Shown piece by piece: positions 55,796-64,000 of a stretch of 64,000 bases of DNA (position 1 is its first letter; the number at the start of each line of letters is the position of its first letter). The translations under genes and the position numbers were made by a program. The stretch covers positions 102,710-166,709 of the forward strand of contig MEHQ01001964.1 of NCBI GenBank assembly GCA_008828725.1, read 5' to 3'. The stretch comes from Saccharina japonica (taxonomy: Eukaryota; Sar; Phaeophyceae; Laminariales; Laminariaceae). The notes beneath the pieces were generated by a model. It saw nothing but the letters and a program-made list of their open reading frames with translations. It searched no databases and was not told the DNA's origin.

Positions 55796-56552
55796 CCTTG
55801 TATATACGTATGATACAAGCCTGCGAGTACATACTTCGTATTTGAACGACACCCACAACGTCATACGCCCGAATTGTGTCCAGCATGTAGGCATTCAAAA
55901 ATGGATCCCTGGTACCATACGAGTATATACCAGGTACTCATACCAGGTATACAATACGTACGTACGTTCCCGGTAGAATATTGAATTGTTACATTCTTGA
56001 TACGCGTACGACTCGTATGTACACCGCCCGATTTTAGTTCTACAGTACGTATACCTTCTCTGCTTTGTGACATGTATCCCGACTCGTCTCACCGAGAACT
56101 GTGGACCGGCCCACAGCACCTGCCGGAGGTTCGGAGAAGCCGTGGTAGAGAAGATGATACTCGCGACGGGTGCTAGAGTAGTAGTAGGTTCTGCCGCACC
56201 CGCCGTCCGCGTGGTGTCTACCGATGTGACGTGAAGTTCGCGCCACGAGATCGACCCTTCGCCTTCCAGGTATGAGAGAAAGTCAATCAATACAAACTTA
56301 TCTCGCTGTCTTCTTCACGCAGAAGTCAAGATAAACCTAAACCAGAGGGGCCAGCTGTACGAGTCAAGGCAGACCAGCTCTCTCCTTCGTCTCCTGTGTA
56401 GTCTCGTGCGAGGGCGCTGCCCTCACTGTCTTGTGCCGACGGAGACTGGACGCTTCCTGAGTCGAGCTCTCGCGTCGGCCTATCACGCAAATACTATTCC
56501 GTTGCTCGGATTCAAACCGCCTCATAAACGCCACTTTCCTGCGGAAACCTAC
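55796..56552 (-). mobile_element. 5' end of copy C with repeat A1
   Basis: Inverted homology to copy B 28392-29235, including A1 at 56278-56552, the GTCCACAGTTCTCGGTGAGA block and GGGATC.ATTTTTGAATGCC. The CTA run is short here. Confidence 0.8.
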
Positions 56553-56784
56553 GTTTTTTTTTTGTTTTTGGAGTTCAACCGAACACACCCCAGTTTTCTT
56601 CAAATTAGGCCGAATATCACTATCATCGTGTTGGGGAACCAGGAGACACGTGTACACAACAGTTTGAGTACGAGTACAAAGGGTTCAAGGGCTTGACCGA
56701 CAAGCCGAGCGTACAGTCACACTGGCCCTGGGCCCATGTGTCCTACTGCTGCTGCTGTTGCTGCCATTCGTGTTGTTGCTGCGG

Positions 56785-56808
56785 CCGCCACACAGCTGCT
56801 GCTGCTGC

Positions 56809-56875
<67 letters not shown>

Positions 56876-56885
56876 ACTACTGCTG
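56785..56885. repeat. (CTG)n microsatellite
   Basis: About 30 CTG triplets with few interruptions (one CCG, then TACTAC at the end). Flanking sequence is also CTG/TTG rich from about 56740. Polyalanine and polyglutamine frames here are repeat artefacts. Confidence 0.92.
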
Positions 56886-56939
56886 CTTCTGCTGTATGCT
56901 GTATAATAGTTGCGGCGGATTGAGACGCCCGTAACGTAA

Positions 56940-57626
56940 AATACGTAGAATAATGCTTCCTAGATATGTGCAACTCCGGTAAGCCTAGACAGCACACTGC
57001 GCTCGTGGTTAGTCCAAAACAATCCAAAAACGTACAAAACCAATCACGAGGGAAAATAGAAGTGGACATGGTCCGACGAGAGCTTGTGTGACAGCGTACC
57101 GAGTGTGAGCATAGCGGTCTTTGGCGCAAGGTATCGTTGGAGGTTTGATTCGGAGATCTATTGTATAGCACCGAAGCTTCGAAGAGGAGTGCTTGAGACA
57201 AGACTTGCAAGTGCTTGAGAGAAGACTGTTCTTTGCAGGAAGCTATCGAGACAGGACACAGGAGGGGTCAACTTGTATACATCCACGGTGGAAACCAACT
57301 AGAAGTGGTGAGAGACTGGGGACAGGGAATTGGAGACCTGAGTGTTTGCGTCTGTAGGAGCTCGTATCCTACGTTACATAGGGCTTCCGCTGGGATCCGA
57401 TGTTTACAGGTTGACACAGGTTGATAATCTTGCTGGACTCACAGGTAGAAAAGTACAGCAGCAAACCAGGCTATCTATAGTTCAAGTTCGTGAACTAGTA
57501 TGGACACTAAGCTGGGCAGTCGAAACATGAAATATTTTCTAGCCCTGAGATAATCTCCCTTCTTGTCCTGCTAGTTTATTTTTGTCGCTCTACGCTCAGA
57601 CTCTCTCTTCATGCAGACATCGTACT
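56940..57626. other. no gene recognised
   Basis: This is unique sequence. A short frame at 57215-57424 has no known motif. Confidence 0.4.
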
Positions 57627-58091
57627 CTATCTACTTGTACCTGAGCAATGCTGTATGTAACTGCCGTAAATGTGACTGCCTCTGCTTAAGGGTGAAATCC
57701 TGCACAACCCGCACTGTCCCGTCTTTCTTGCGAATACTTTAGTCAACTCGCCAAGGAAGAATACTGGGTCATTTTTCATCGAGAACCTCTTCACCGCTCC
57801 CGGTTGCAGCACTGACTCGTAAGCGCTCTTCCGTCCTTCTAGCCCCATTTCCTCGCCGAGGCTGTCGACCATGCGTTGGGATTTTTTTGAGAACCCTCCG
57901 GTATTGTCGTATAACGGATTAGGCTGTCCAATCCGCGATCCTAGTTGAAAGGGTGGTTGTCCTACCTGGGGTGGTTGTCCTCCCTGAGTTCCCCACCCAT
58001 GCATCATGGGTTGACCACCCCACGGTGCCTGCCACCCCTGAGCTCCCGCTGATCGGACGAACCCTGGCTGCTGTTGGCCAGGGAACACCAC
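57627..58091 (-). CDS. unassigned ORF, Gly/Gln/Pro-rich N-terminus
   Basis: 154 codons open between TGA just upstream of 58091 and a stop at 57627, starting at GTG with no good ATG near the front. Residues about 5-55 are rich in G, Q, P and W. Residues about 60-125 look like folded protein sequence with a mixed charged/hydrophobic pattern (SKKSQRMVDSLGEEMGLEG, FSMKNDPVFFLGELTKVF). It could be an exon of a larger gene or a Gag-like fragment. I do not recognise the family. Confidence 0.35.
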   Translation of the reverse strand: MVFPGQQQPGFVRSAGAQGWQAPWGGQPMMHGWGTQGGQPPQVGQPPFQLGSRIGQPNPLYDNTGGFSKKSQRMVDSLGEEMGLEGRKSAYESVLQPGAVKRFSMKNDPVFFLGELTKVFARKTGQCGLCRISPLSRGSHIYGSYIQHCSGTSR

Positions 58092-58194
58092 GGGGTTTCA
58101 GGCGACTCTTCGATAATGTAGAATAGTTAGTAGTGCCTTTAGATTTATCTTCGCCCTTCATTACTGGTATGTGTATATAATATATACAAGGGCG

Positions 58195-59292
58195 ACGGCG
58201 GGCGAGCGACCGAGCGAGCGGCGGCGGCGGGCGATCGACGAGGGCGGCGCAAGGCCGCCACGGTCGACCGAGGGGGGTTGGGCGCGCGGTTGACCGAGCG
58301 GCGGCGGGCGCGCGGACGACCGAGCGGCGCGCGCGCGGTCGATGGTACGGAGTGGTTATTGTGTACAGCAGTACGGTACACAGTGCTGTATGGTATACAC
58401 AGCGCTTAAATGTGGTACATGGTTGTGTATGCAACAGTAACATGTTGTGTGGTACAATCAACTGCCACCCCCCCCCCCCAACGGGCGTGCGGTCGATCGA
58501 GCGGCGGCGGGCGCCCGGACGACCGAGCGGCGGGCGCGCGGTCGATGGTACGGAGTAGGTATTGTGTACAGCAGCACGGTACACAGTGCTGTATGGTATA
58601 CACAGCGTTTAAATGTGGTACATGGTTGTGTATGCAACAATAACATGTTGTGTGGTACAATCAACTGCCACCCCCCCTCCCCCCAAACGAAAGTACAGCA
58701 GCCGCAGGGAGGTTGGGGCAGGCGATCGACGAGGGCAGCGCAAGGCCGCCACGGTCGACCGAGCGGCGTTGGGCGCGCGGTCGACCCAGCGGCGGCGGGC
58801 GCGCGGACGACCGAGCGGCGGGCGCGCGGTCGATGGTACGGAGTGGTTATTGTGTACAGCAGTACGGTACACAGTTCTGTATGGTATACACAGTGTATAA
58901 ATGTGGTACATGGTTGTGTATGGAACAGTAACATGTTGTGTGGTACCATCAACTGCCACCCCCCCCCCCCCAAACTAAAGTACAGCAGCCGCAGGGAGGT
59001 TGGGGCGGGCGATCGACGAGGGCGGCGCAAGGCCGCCACGGTAGACCGAACGGAGCTGGGCGCGCGGTCGACCCAGCGGCGGAGGGCGCGCGGTCGACCG
59101 AGTGGCCGCGGGCGCGCGGACAACCGAGCGGCGGGCAAGCGATCGATGGTACGGAGTGGTTATTGTGTACAGCAGTACGGTACACAGTGCTGTATATGGT
59201 ATACACAGTGTTTAAAAGTGGTGCATGGTTGTGTATGCAACAGTAACATGTTTTGTGGTACAATCAACTGCCACCCCCCCCCCTCCCCCAAA
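58195..59292. repeat. GC-rich tandem array, units 203-312 bp
   Basis: ATGGTACGGAGT.GGT(T)ATTGTG begins units at 58342, 58545, 58833 and 59145. Each unit has a TACACAGTG.TGTATGGTATACACAG block, a CAACTGCCACCCCCC block with a C-run of variable length, and a CGAGCGGCGGGCGCGCGG block. Units differ by presence of a roughly 90-110-bp AAAGTACAGCAGCCGCAGGG insertion. The 429-codon plus frame across the array is an artefact. Confidence 0.8.
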
Positions 59293-59500
59293 CGAAAGTA
59301 CAGCAGCCGCAGGGAGGTTGGGTCGCCCGTCGTGCCCGGGCGAGCGCGGGCCGCCGCGCCACCCGAGGGCCGGTTTCGCGCCTTGCGCACCCCAGCACAT
59401 CCTCCTTCGTCGAAATCCGGGGCCGAGACGGCCCAGGGCGCTCCCGGCACCGCCCACAGCAGACTTTCCTTTACACTACTTCCAAGTGAAAAGACATACT
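59293..59500. repeat. dispersed GC-rich repeat, copy 1
   Basis: About 208 bp from CGAAAGTACAGCAGCCGCAG to GAAAAGACATACTA. It matches 62451-62662 closely. A run of CCCTACG-like words follows both copies. A SINE with a short tandem tail is possible, but no clear polymerase III box was identified. Confidence 0.7.
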
Positions 59501-59606
59501 ATGGCCTACAACACCATACGCCGTACAACACCCTACGCCCTATATACGCCCTACATCATTCCAAATCATTACACAGCAGCACAGCAGTACGTACAGCAGT
59601 AGGAAC

Positions 59607-59607
<1 letters not shown>

Positions 59608-59677
<70 letters not shown>

Positions 59678-59686
59678 CAGTAGCAC

Positions 59687-59733
<47 letters not shown>

Positions 59734-59755
59734 TAATAGTATCATAGTAGTATAA

Positions 59756-59808
<53 letters not shown>

Positions 59809-59809
59809 T
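59608..59809. repeat. (GTA)n microsatellite
   Basis: Nearly 200 bp of GTA triplets with a few interruptions near 59679-59690 and 59733-59755. Confidence 0.95.
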
Positions 59810-60348
59810 ATGATAGTAGTGTGGTACAATCAATGACCAATGGTCTGCCAAAAAAAATCCCAGTGACTTTAGGAACTGGGTTATGAAAAGAATGGCGAAA
59901 AAATGAAAGCCAAAAAAAAAACGGTCCAGTACGTATGATACGTGTGTGTGTGTTCTTCACATTAAACCTTCCTTTCTACCCGTCGACATCCAGCACACCC
60001 AGTGTCCGTGCCGATTCTTCATCCTAAAAATGTACCAGTTCTGTGGTCACAAAACTACGACACAGAGATACTACGCTCAGTGCAGTAAGCAGAGCAGACA
60101 ATGCAATGCCATATACGACAGGCAAGACCTACCCTGCTAGCAATCCAGGTGCATGCAAGAGAAAAAAAGAGAAAAAATAAACGTACACACACAGTAGTAG
60201 CTTTAGTAGTAGTAGTCATGTAGGACAGCAGTAAGTCGTTTCCGGTGAGCAATTACGCAGTGTACCTATAAATGGCTCAAAGTGCGTAGGTGTACCTATT
60301 TTTGGCAAAAACAACAACTAATGTTCCCGAGCCCCTGGCAGTAATTTT
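59810..60348. other. no gene recognised
   Basis: This is anonymous sequence up to the left target duplication of the hAT element (60341-60348). Confidence 0.45.
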
Positions 60349-60357
60349 CAGGGCTGT

Positions 60358-60740
60358 TTGCGGGTCATGACCCGACCCGCGGGTCGGGTCAGGAGGTGTT
60401 CAATATGTCGCGGGTCGGGTCGGCTCGGGTCAGCAAGTGTTCAAAATCTCACGGGTCGGGTCGGGTCGGGTCAAGAGGTTTGCAAATCTCACGGGTCGGG
60501 TCGGGTCGGGTCAAAAGGGTTTCCAAAATCTCGCGGGTCGGGTCGGGTCATGACCCGACATCTCAAAATTTTCGCGGGTCGGGTCGGGTCATGACCCGAC
60601 ATCTAAAAAAAATCGCGGGTCGGGTCGCGTCATGACCCGCGAGAAACGGGTCACTCGCGGGTCGGGCCAGAATGATCCGCGAGTTGTTTTCCGTTGACCC
60701 ACGGGTCGGACCCGTGGGTCGAACCCGCGGATCCGGCCCG
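60358..60740. repeat. GGGTC-rich subterminal array, left
   Basis: Repeats of CGGGTCGGGTCGGGTCA alternate with A/T-rich spacers (AAGAGGTTTGCAAATCTCA, ACATCTCAAAATTTT) in units of about 45-55 bp. Several units contain the palindrome GGGTCATGACCC. Confidence 0.88.
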
Positions 60741-61255
60741 CAGGACCGTATTTTTTCTATATTACCGCTTCCTGCCCGAGGGCCACTCTCGTCTCAGCGG
60801 GTCGGACCCGCGGGTCCCAAACCTTTAACTTTACCACTTCCTGCCCGTCGTGTCGATACCCCGAGTGCATATCATAGCGTGCAGAACGATCATATTGTAT
60901 ACCTTGTACAGTACTACATACCAGGCAAACGTTTGGCGAACTCCTGGTCGGATGCCACCACACAGCAGTATCTCATCATGCTCACACATCCACTACAGAC
61001 AGGCCACAAATCAATGCAGGGTACAAGAAGATAAAAAATGGCAGCAGCAGCAGTAACAACAAGGCAGACCATGTCACAAACACATGGATAAATTAGTACG
61101 CTTGCCCTCGCCGGAGACGGCATAGTCTGCCCGCTTTCCGGGGCGGAAGCAGAAGCCATCTTGGGTCAGAGCTATATCAGGTCGACCCGAGAAGAAGGCG
61201 TGGTAGGCACGGCAATGTGCAGGATGTGGGTCTACCTCTCTCTCTATTCGGGAAG

Positions 61256-61522
61256 GACTGGTGCTACGGTAGGGGGGGTAGCCTGCTTTTCACTACGACG
61301 TTTACTCCACTCGGGCGAGTGGCTCTGTACATCACTCAAACTTGGACGCACACATATTTGTCGTCGCAGAGTAGCAAGCATACCATGGTGGTGCATATCT
61401 CGACACCGTAAAGCGTTAAGACTTAATAAATCGCGAAGAAGTATGGTGGTCACTCGGCGGAGTGGCTCTCATCCGCTAAAAATAATGGACTTAAAAGCGA
61501 CCCCCCTACCGTAGCACCAGTC
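61256..61522. mobile_element. 267-bp MITE, second copy, 4-bp TSD GAAG, nested in hAT
   Basis: Same termini as 37345-37614: GACTGGTGCTACGGTAGGGG at each end, inverted. GAAG is duplicated at 61252-61255 and 61523-61526. Interior similarity includes the CCACTCGGGCGAGTGGCTC subterminal palindromes. A different 4-bp duplication in each copy fixes the TSD length for the family. Confidence 0.9.
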
Positions 61523-61664
61523 GAAGATCGTCGGGAGCACACATCACAAATTATAAAACTGACTGACGCAAACAAAAAAAAAAAAACACAAACAACAAGC
61601 ACGACACTCTAGGAATATTATGAGGGACCAAGGCCCAACCAACGAACAAACGAGCAACGACTAC

Positions 61665-62085
61665 AGGTTTGGACCCGCGAGTTTTTATCTTTGACCCGCG
61701 AGAAATATCACGGGTCCAGTCGACCCGACCCGTATGAAACCCGTATCTCACGGGTCAATCGGTATCTGGCGGGTCGGGTCGGGTCGGGTCAGGAGGTGTT
61801 CAAAATCTCACGGGTCAGGTCGGGTCGGGTCAGGAGATTTGCAAATCTCACGGGTCGGGTCGGGTCGGGTCAAGAGGTTTCCAAAAATCTCCGGGTCGGG
61901 TCGGGCCTGACCCGACAGTCTCAAACTTTTCGAGCGGGTCGGGTCGGGTCATGACCCGATATCTCAAAAATTTCGGGGTCGGGTCGGGTCATGACCCGAT
62001 ATTCAAAATTCTTCTGCGGGTTCGGGTCGGGTCAGCTGACGCCGACCGACCCGACCTGACGCGTGAGGTTTTGACCCTGAAAACC
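61665..62085. repeat. GGGTC-rich subterminal array, right
   Basis: Same composition and same orientation as the left array, with the same spacer order (AGGAGGTGTTCAAAATCTCA, then TTTGCAAATCTCA, then TTTCCAAAAATCTC). The two arrays are therefore direct duplicates, not only inverted ends. Confidence 0.85.
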
Positions 62086-62107
62086 CGCGAACAGCCCTGG
62101 TAATTTT

Positions 62108-62450
62108 TTCCGGTAAAAACTAGTGAAACTCCTTCAAAAACTAATCGACGAGGTTCCGGGTGCTCGCCCCACGGAATCGCTCGATGCCCTCCCTCCGCCA
62201 GCCCGCGCAGAGTCCGCGGAAGGAGGCCCAGCGCCCCTCTCCAACTCTCCTGTCTCCCCCAGCGCCCGCCTCGCGTTTTGCTCGCCGTGCCTGTCGGCGG
62301 TCCGTTTTAAACCCTCGATCGGTGTCGCGTCGAGGGCACCAGCACGTTCCTCCGCAAAAATTCACTGTCCGAGAAAATAATACCCGATCATGTCTTCGTT
62401 TTTGAGCCGGAATCGCCCTTATGTACAGCCACACACAGATACCCCGCATG
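62108..62450. other. no gene recognised
   Basis: This is GC-rich anonymous sequence between the hAT element and the dispersed repeat. Confidence 0.4.
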
Positions 62451-62662
62451 CGAAAGTACAGCAGCCGCAGGGAGGTCGGGGCGCCCGTCGTGCCCGGGCG
62501 AGCGGGGGCCGCCGCGCAACCCGCGGGTCGGTTTCGCCCCTGGTGCACCCCAGCACACCCTCTTTCGTCGAAATTCGCGACCGAGACGGCCCAGGGCGCT
62601 TCCGGCACCGCCCACAGCAGGTGCTCCTCCACACTAATTCCAAGTGAAAAAAGACATACTAC
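62451..62662. repeat. dispersed GC-rich repeat, copy 2
   Basis: It matches 59293-59500, from CGAAAGTACAGCAGCCGCAG to GACATACTA. It is followed by a clear (TACGCCC)n/(CCCTACG)n tract at about 62663-62732. Confidence 0.75.
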
Positions 62663-62769
62663 ACCCTACGACGCCCTACGCCCTACACCCTACGTACACC
62701 CTACGCCCTACGCCCTACGCCCTACGCCCTACGCCATCATTCTAAATTAGTTATACAGATATTACAATG

Positions 62770-63185
62770 TCAGGTTCTGTAGGGTACCTACAGAACCATA
62801 CCCGGGATATTTACCCGGGAAATACCCTACAGAGAAATTCTCAAAGTTCTGTAACGGTTTTATACCCGTACCCGGAACTTCTGTAAGTTCAGTAACGGTT
62901 TTATACCCGTACCCGGAACTTCTGTAAGTTCTGTACAACCTTCATACCCGTACCCGGAACTTCTGTAAGTTCTGTTCTCCCCGTTTCACAATACCCGGAG
63001 TACCGGTACAACGTGTTTATACCTGCACGGAACTTTTGTGAGTTCTGTACGCCGCGGCCACAATACCCGGAACTTCTGTGAGTTCTGTAAAGGTTTTATA
63101 CTCTAACCCGGAACTTCAGTAAGTTCTGTAAGACATCCATACCCGTACCCGGAACTTCTGTAAGTTCTGTAAGACCTTTGGCCCT
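62770..63185. repeat. 41-bp minisatellite (CCCGGAACTTCTGTAAGTTC)
   Basis: CCCGGAACTT at 62871, 62912 and 62953 fixes the 41-bp period, and several more diverged units follow to about 63180. Each unit contains GAACTTCTGTAAGTTC, a short palindrome. The array begins with the hairpin GGTTCTGTAGG-GTA-CCTACAGAACC at 62773-62797. Confidence 0.8.
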
Positions 63186-63765
63186 ATACTCCAGGTGAGG
63201 GTACACCTTTGCCACAACACCCGTGGGGTGGCGGGTGCCGGTACCTATTCGGGTTCAGACAATAATTTCACGTACGGTCTTTAGTACCACTCTATGGCTC
63301 TTTTTTATCTTGGGAAATGGTCATTTGGGGGTATACCCCATGATTTTACAGCCATTTGGGGGTAGGGTCAAAAGGCGCCCGCGGAACGTGCTCCCGCGGG
63401 CCCAAACAGGCCTCAAACGCAATTCCGAAGCCCTGGCGAGATGCTCGAAGCCCATGCCAAGCGCGCACACAACGTGATCGTTGTTTTCAGGCACGTCCTT
63501 GGGCCTGACGGGACGGCGGCGAACGAGGGAGCAAACGAAGTCCCCCCTTTGACCACATCTTGGAGGGGGGTAACCCCACGTACCTACTTAATTTATCTAC
63601 TCCCCCCAATTGACCACTTTTTTCACTCCGTTTGACCTAAACCATAACCCATTTTGACCATCTGCGACAGCCTCAAAAACGACTATATACAGCAGTACGT
63701 GCCCACGTCACCGCCTAACAGCCCGAATAGACTACGGGGAGGAACATCCAGAACTTTGCCAGTAG
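63186..63765. other. no gene recognised
   Basis: This is anonymous sequence. Short plus-strand ORFs at 63223-63477 and 63441-63635 have no known motif. Confidence 0.4.
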
Positions 63766-64000
63766 TCGGAATCGTGTTTCCTCCCAAGAAATAAATCTCG
63801 GCACACCTATACAAATCAAATCTTTATAGACGATATGAAGATATCGGTTCTTCTGAGAAAACATATGACGGTAATGGGAGAATCAGAACACATAGACACA
63901 CTTAACAACATTTTGGTGAAATTGGGATCCTTATGTCTAATTGAGATCAAGGAAATAGGTCAAAGAATCGGAACTTTCAGGTCGTATAGACGCGTAATGT
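63766..64000 (+). CDS. possible partial ORF running off the window
   Basis: After TAG at 63763-63765 the frame stays open to the end of the window (about 78 codons). It includes ATG at 63835 and a mixed, protein-like composition (KISVLLRKHMTVMG, LVKLGSLCLIEIKEIG). No domain is recognised and chance openness cannot be excluded. Confidence 0.25.

Larger units (their letters stand above)
36555..56552 (-). mobile_element. Ngaro/PAT-like YR retrotransposon, copy C, inverted and interrupted
   Basis: Read on the minus strand it has A1 at 56552-56278 and a 5' region at 56.28-55.80 and 51.73-50.67 kb. The 5' region continues at 42.12-41.3 kb, followed by reverse transcriptase, RNase H and recombinase (40.6-37.7 kb). 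B1 (37.67-37.19, split by a MITE), A2 (37185-36890) and B2 (36785-36555) follow. Homology with copy B breaks at three places: MITE 37345-37614, about 42.12-50.67 kb (contains Copia), and 51731-55795. Genes are broken by stops and shifts, but the copy keeps the recombinase Tyr. Assigning the distant 50.7-56.55 kb pieces to this copy is inference from order and orientation. Confidence 0.7.
60349..62099. mobile_element. non-autonomous hAT transposon, 8-bp TSD GTAATTTT
   Basis: The ends are CAGGGCTGTTTGCGGGT (60349-60365) and the inverted ACCCGCGAACAGCCCTG (62083-62099), with one mismatch over 17 bp. GTAATTTT flanks both sides (60341-60348, 62100-62107). An 8-bp duplication with CAGGG termini is typical of hAT. 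The subterminal zones are arrays of (C)GGGT(C) pentamers and TCATGACCCGA palindromes. No transposase is encoded. A 267-bp MITE of another family is nested inside. The total length is 1751 bp. Confidence 0.88.

Noticed and set aside
56693..56923. polyalanine/polyglutamine protein
   Set aside because: It is simply the (CTG)n microsatellite read in different frames, with no flanking coding evidence.
58447..59736. 429-codon plus-strand ORF
   Set aside because: It spans the GC-rich tandem array and ends in a GTA microsatellite that reads as poly-Val. There is no conserved domain.
1..64000. tRNA or rRNA genes
   Set aside because: I looked for box B-like GGTTCGANNCC with matching cloverleaf arms and for rRNA-like conserved stretches, and found nothing convincing. 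A covariance-model scan would be decisive.

Overview
This is repeat-rich nuclear DNA of a eukaryote. Three things show this: spliced genes with GT-AG introns of 0.7 to several kb, a (CCCTAA)n vertebrate/alga-type telomere-like tract, and a dense layering of transposable elements. Long introns with pyrimidine-rich acceptors, Ngaro/DIRS-type retroelements, a KDZ transposase, CAG/CTG runs and the very common GTACGAGTAC-like motif would fit an alga, perhaps an ochrophyte (brown-alga-like). The sequence alone does not prove the lineage. No ordinary housekeeping gene was recognised; almost everything that can be named is mobile DNA.

Layout. 0-5.9 kb: AT-rich element end, hairpins, an interstitial telomere tract inside a foldback, several minisatellites and decayed gypsy fragments. 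5.9-22.7 kb, minus strand: a multi-exon KDZ (Kyakuja-Dileera-type) transposase gene. At least six exons join in phase without a stop. A TTAA-flanked piggyBac-like MITE (7.76-8.52 kb) sits in its last intron, and a decayed tyrosine-recombinase (YR) retrotransposon, copy A (12.0-17.2 kb), sits in a central intron. 23.5-28.4 kb: tandem repeats and a PIF1-like helicase remnant. 28.39-36.30 kb: YR retrotransposon copy B, with the split direct repeats A1 ... B1-A2-B2 that define Ngaro/PAT-like elements. 36.55-56.55 kb: copy C of the same element, tail to tail and inverted. It is broken by a 270-bp MITE, by about 8.5 kb of sequence that contains a young Copia element (42.36-47.53 kb), and by a 4.07-kb insertion flanked by CCTTG. 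56.7-60.3 kb: microsatellites, a GC-rich tandem array and an unassigned ORF. 60.35-62.10 kb: a non-autonomous hAT element with an 8-bp target duplication, which contains a second copy of the 4-bp-TSD MITE. 62.4-64.0 kb: a dispersed GC-rich repeat, a 41-bp minisatellite and unassigned sequence.

How the parts work together. The window reads as nested insertions. The KDZ gene may still be able to express a transposase. All three YR retrotransposon copies are defective by stops, frameshifts or active-site changes. The Copia element has near-identical LTRs but has lost its reverse transcriptase. The MITEs depend on transposases encoded elsewhere. Comparing copies B and C gives empty sites for several insertions and shows microsatellites and minisatellites growing inside otherwise shared sequence.
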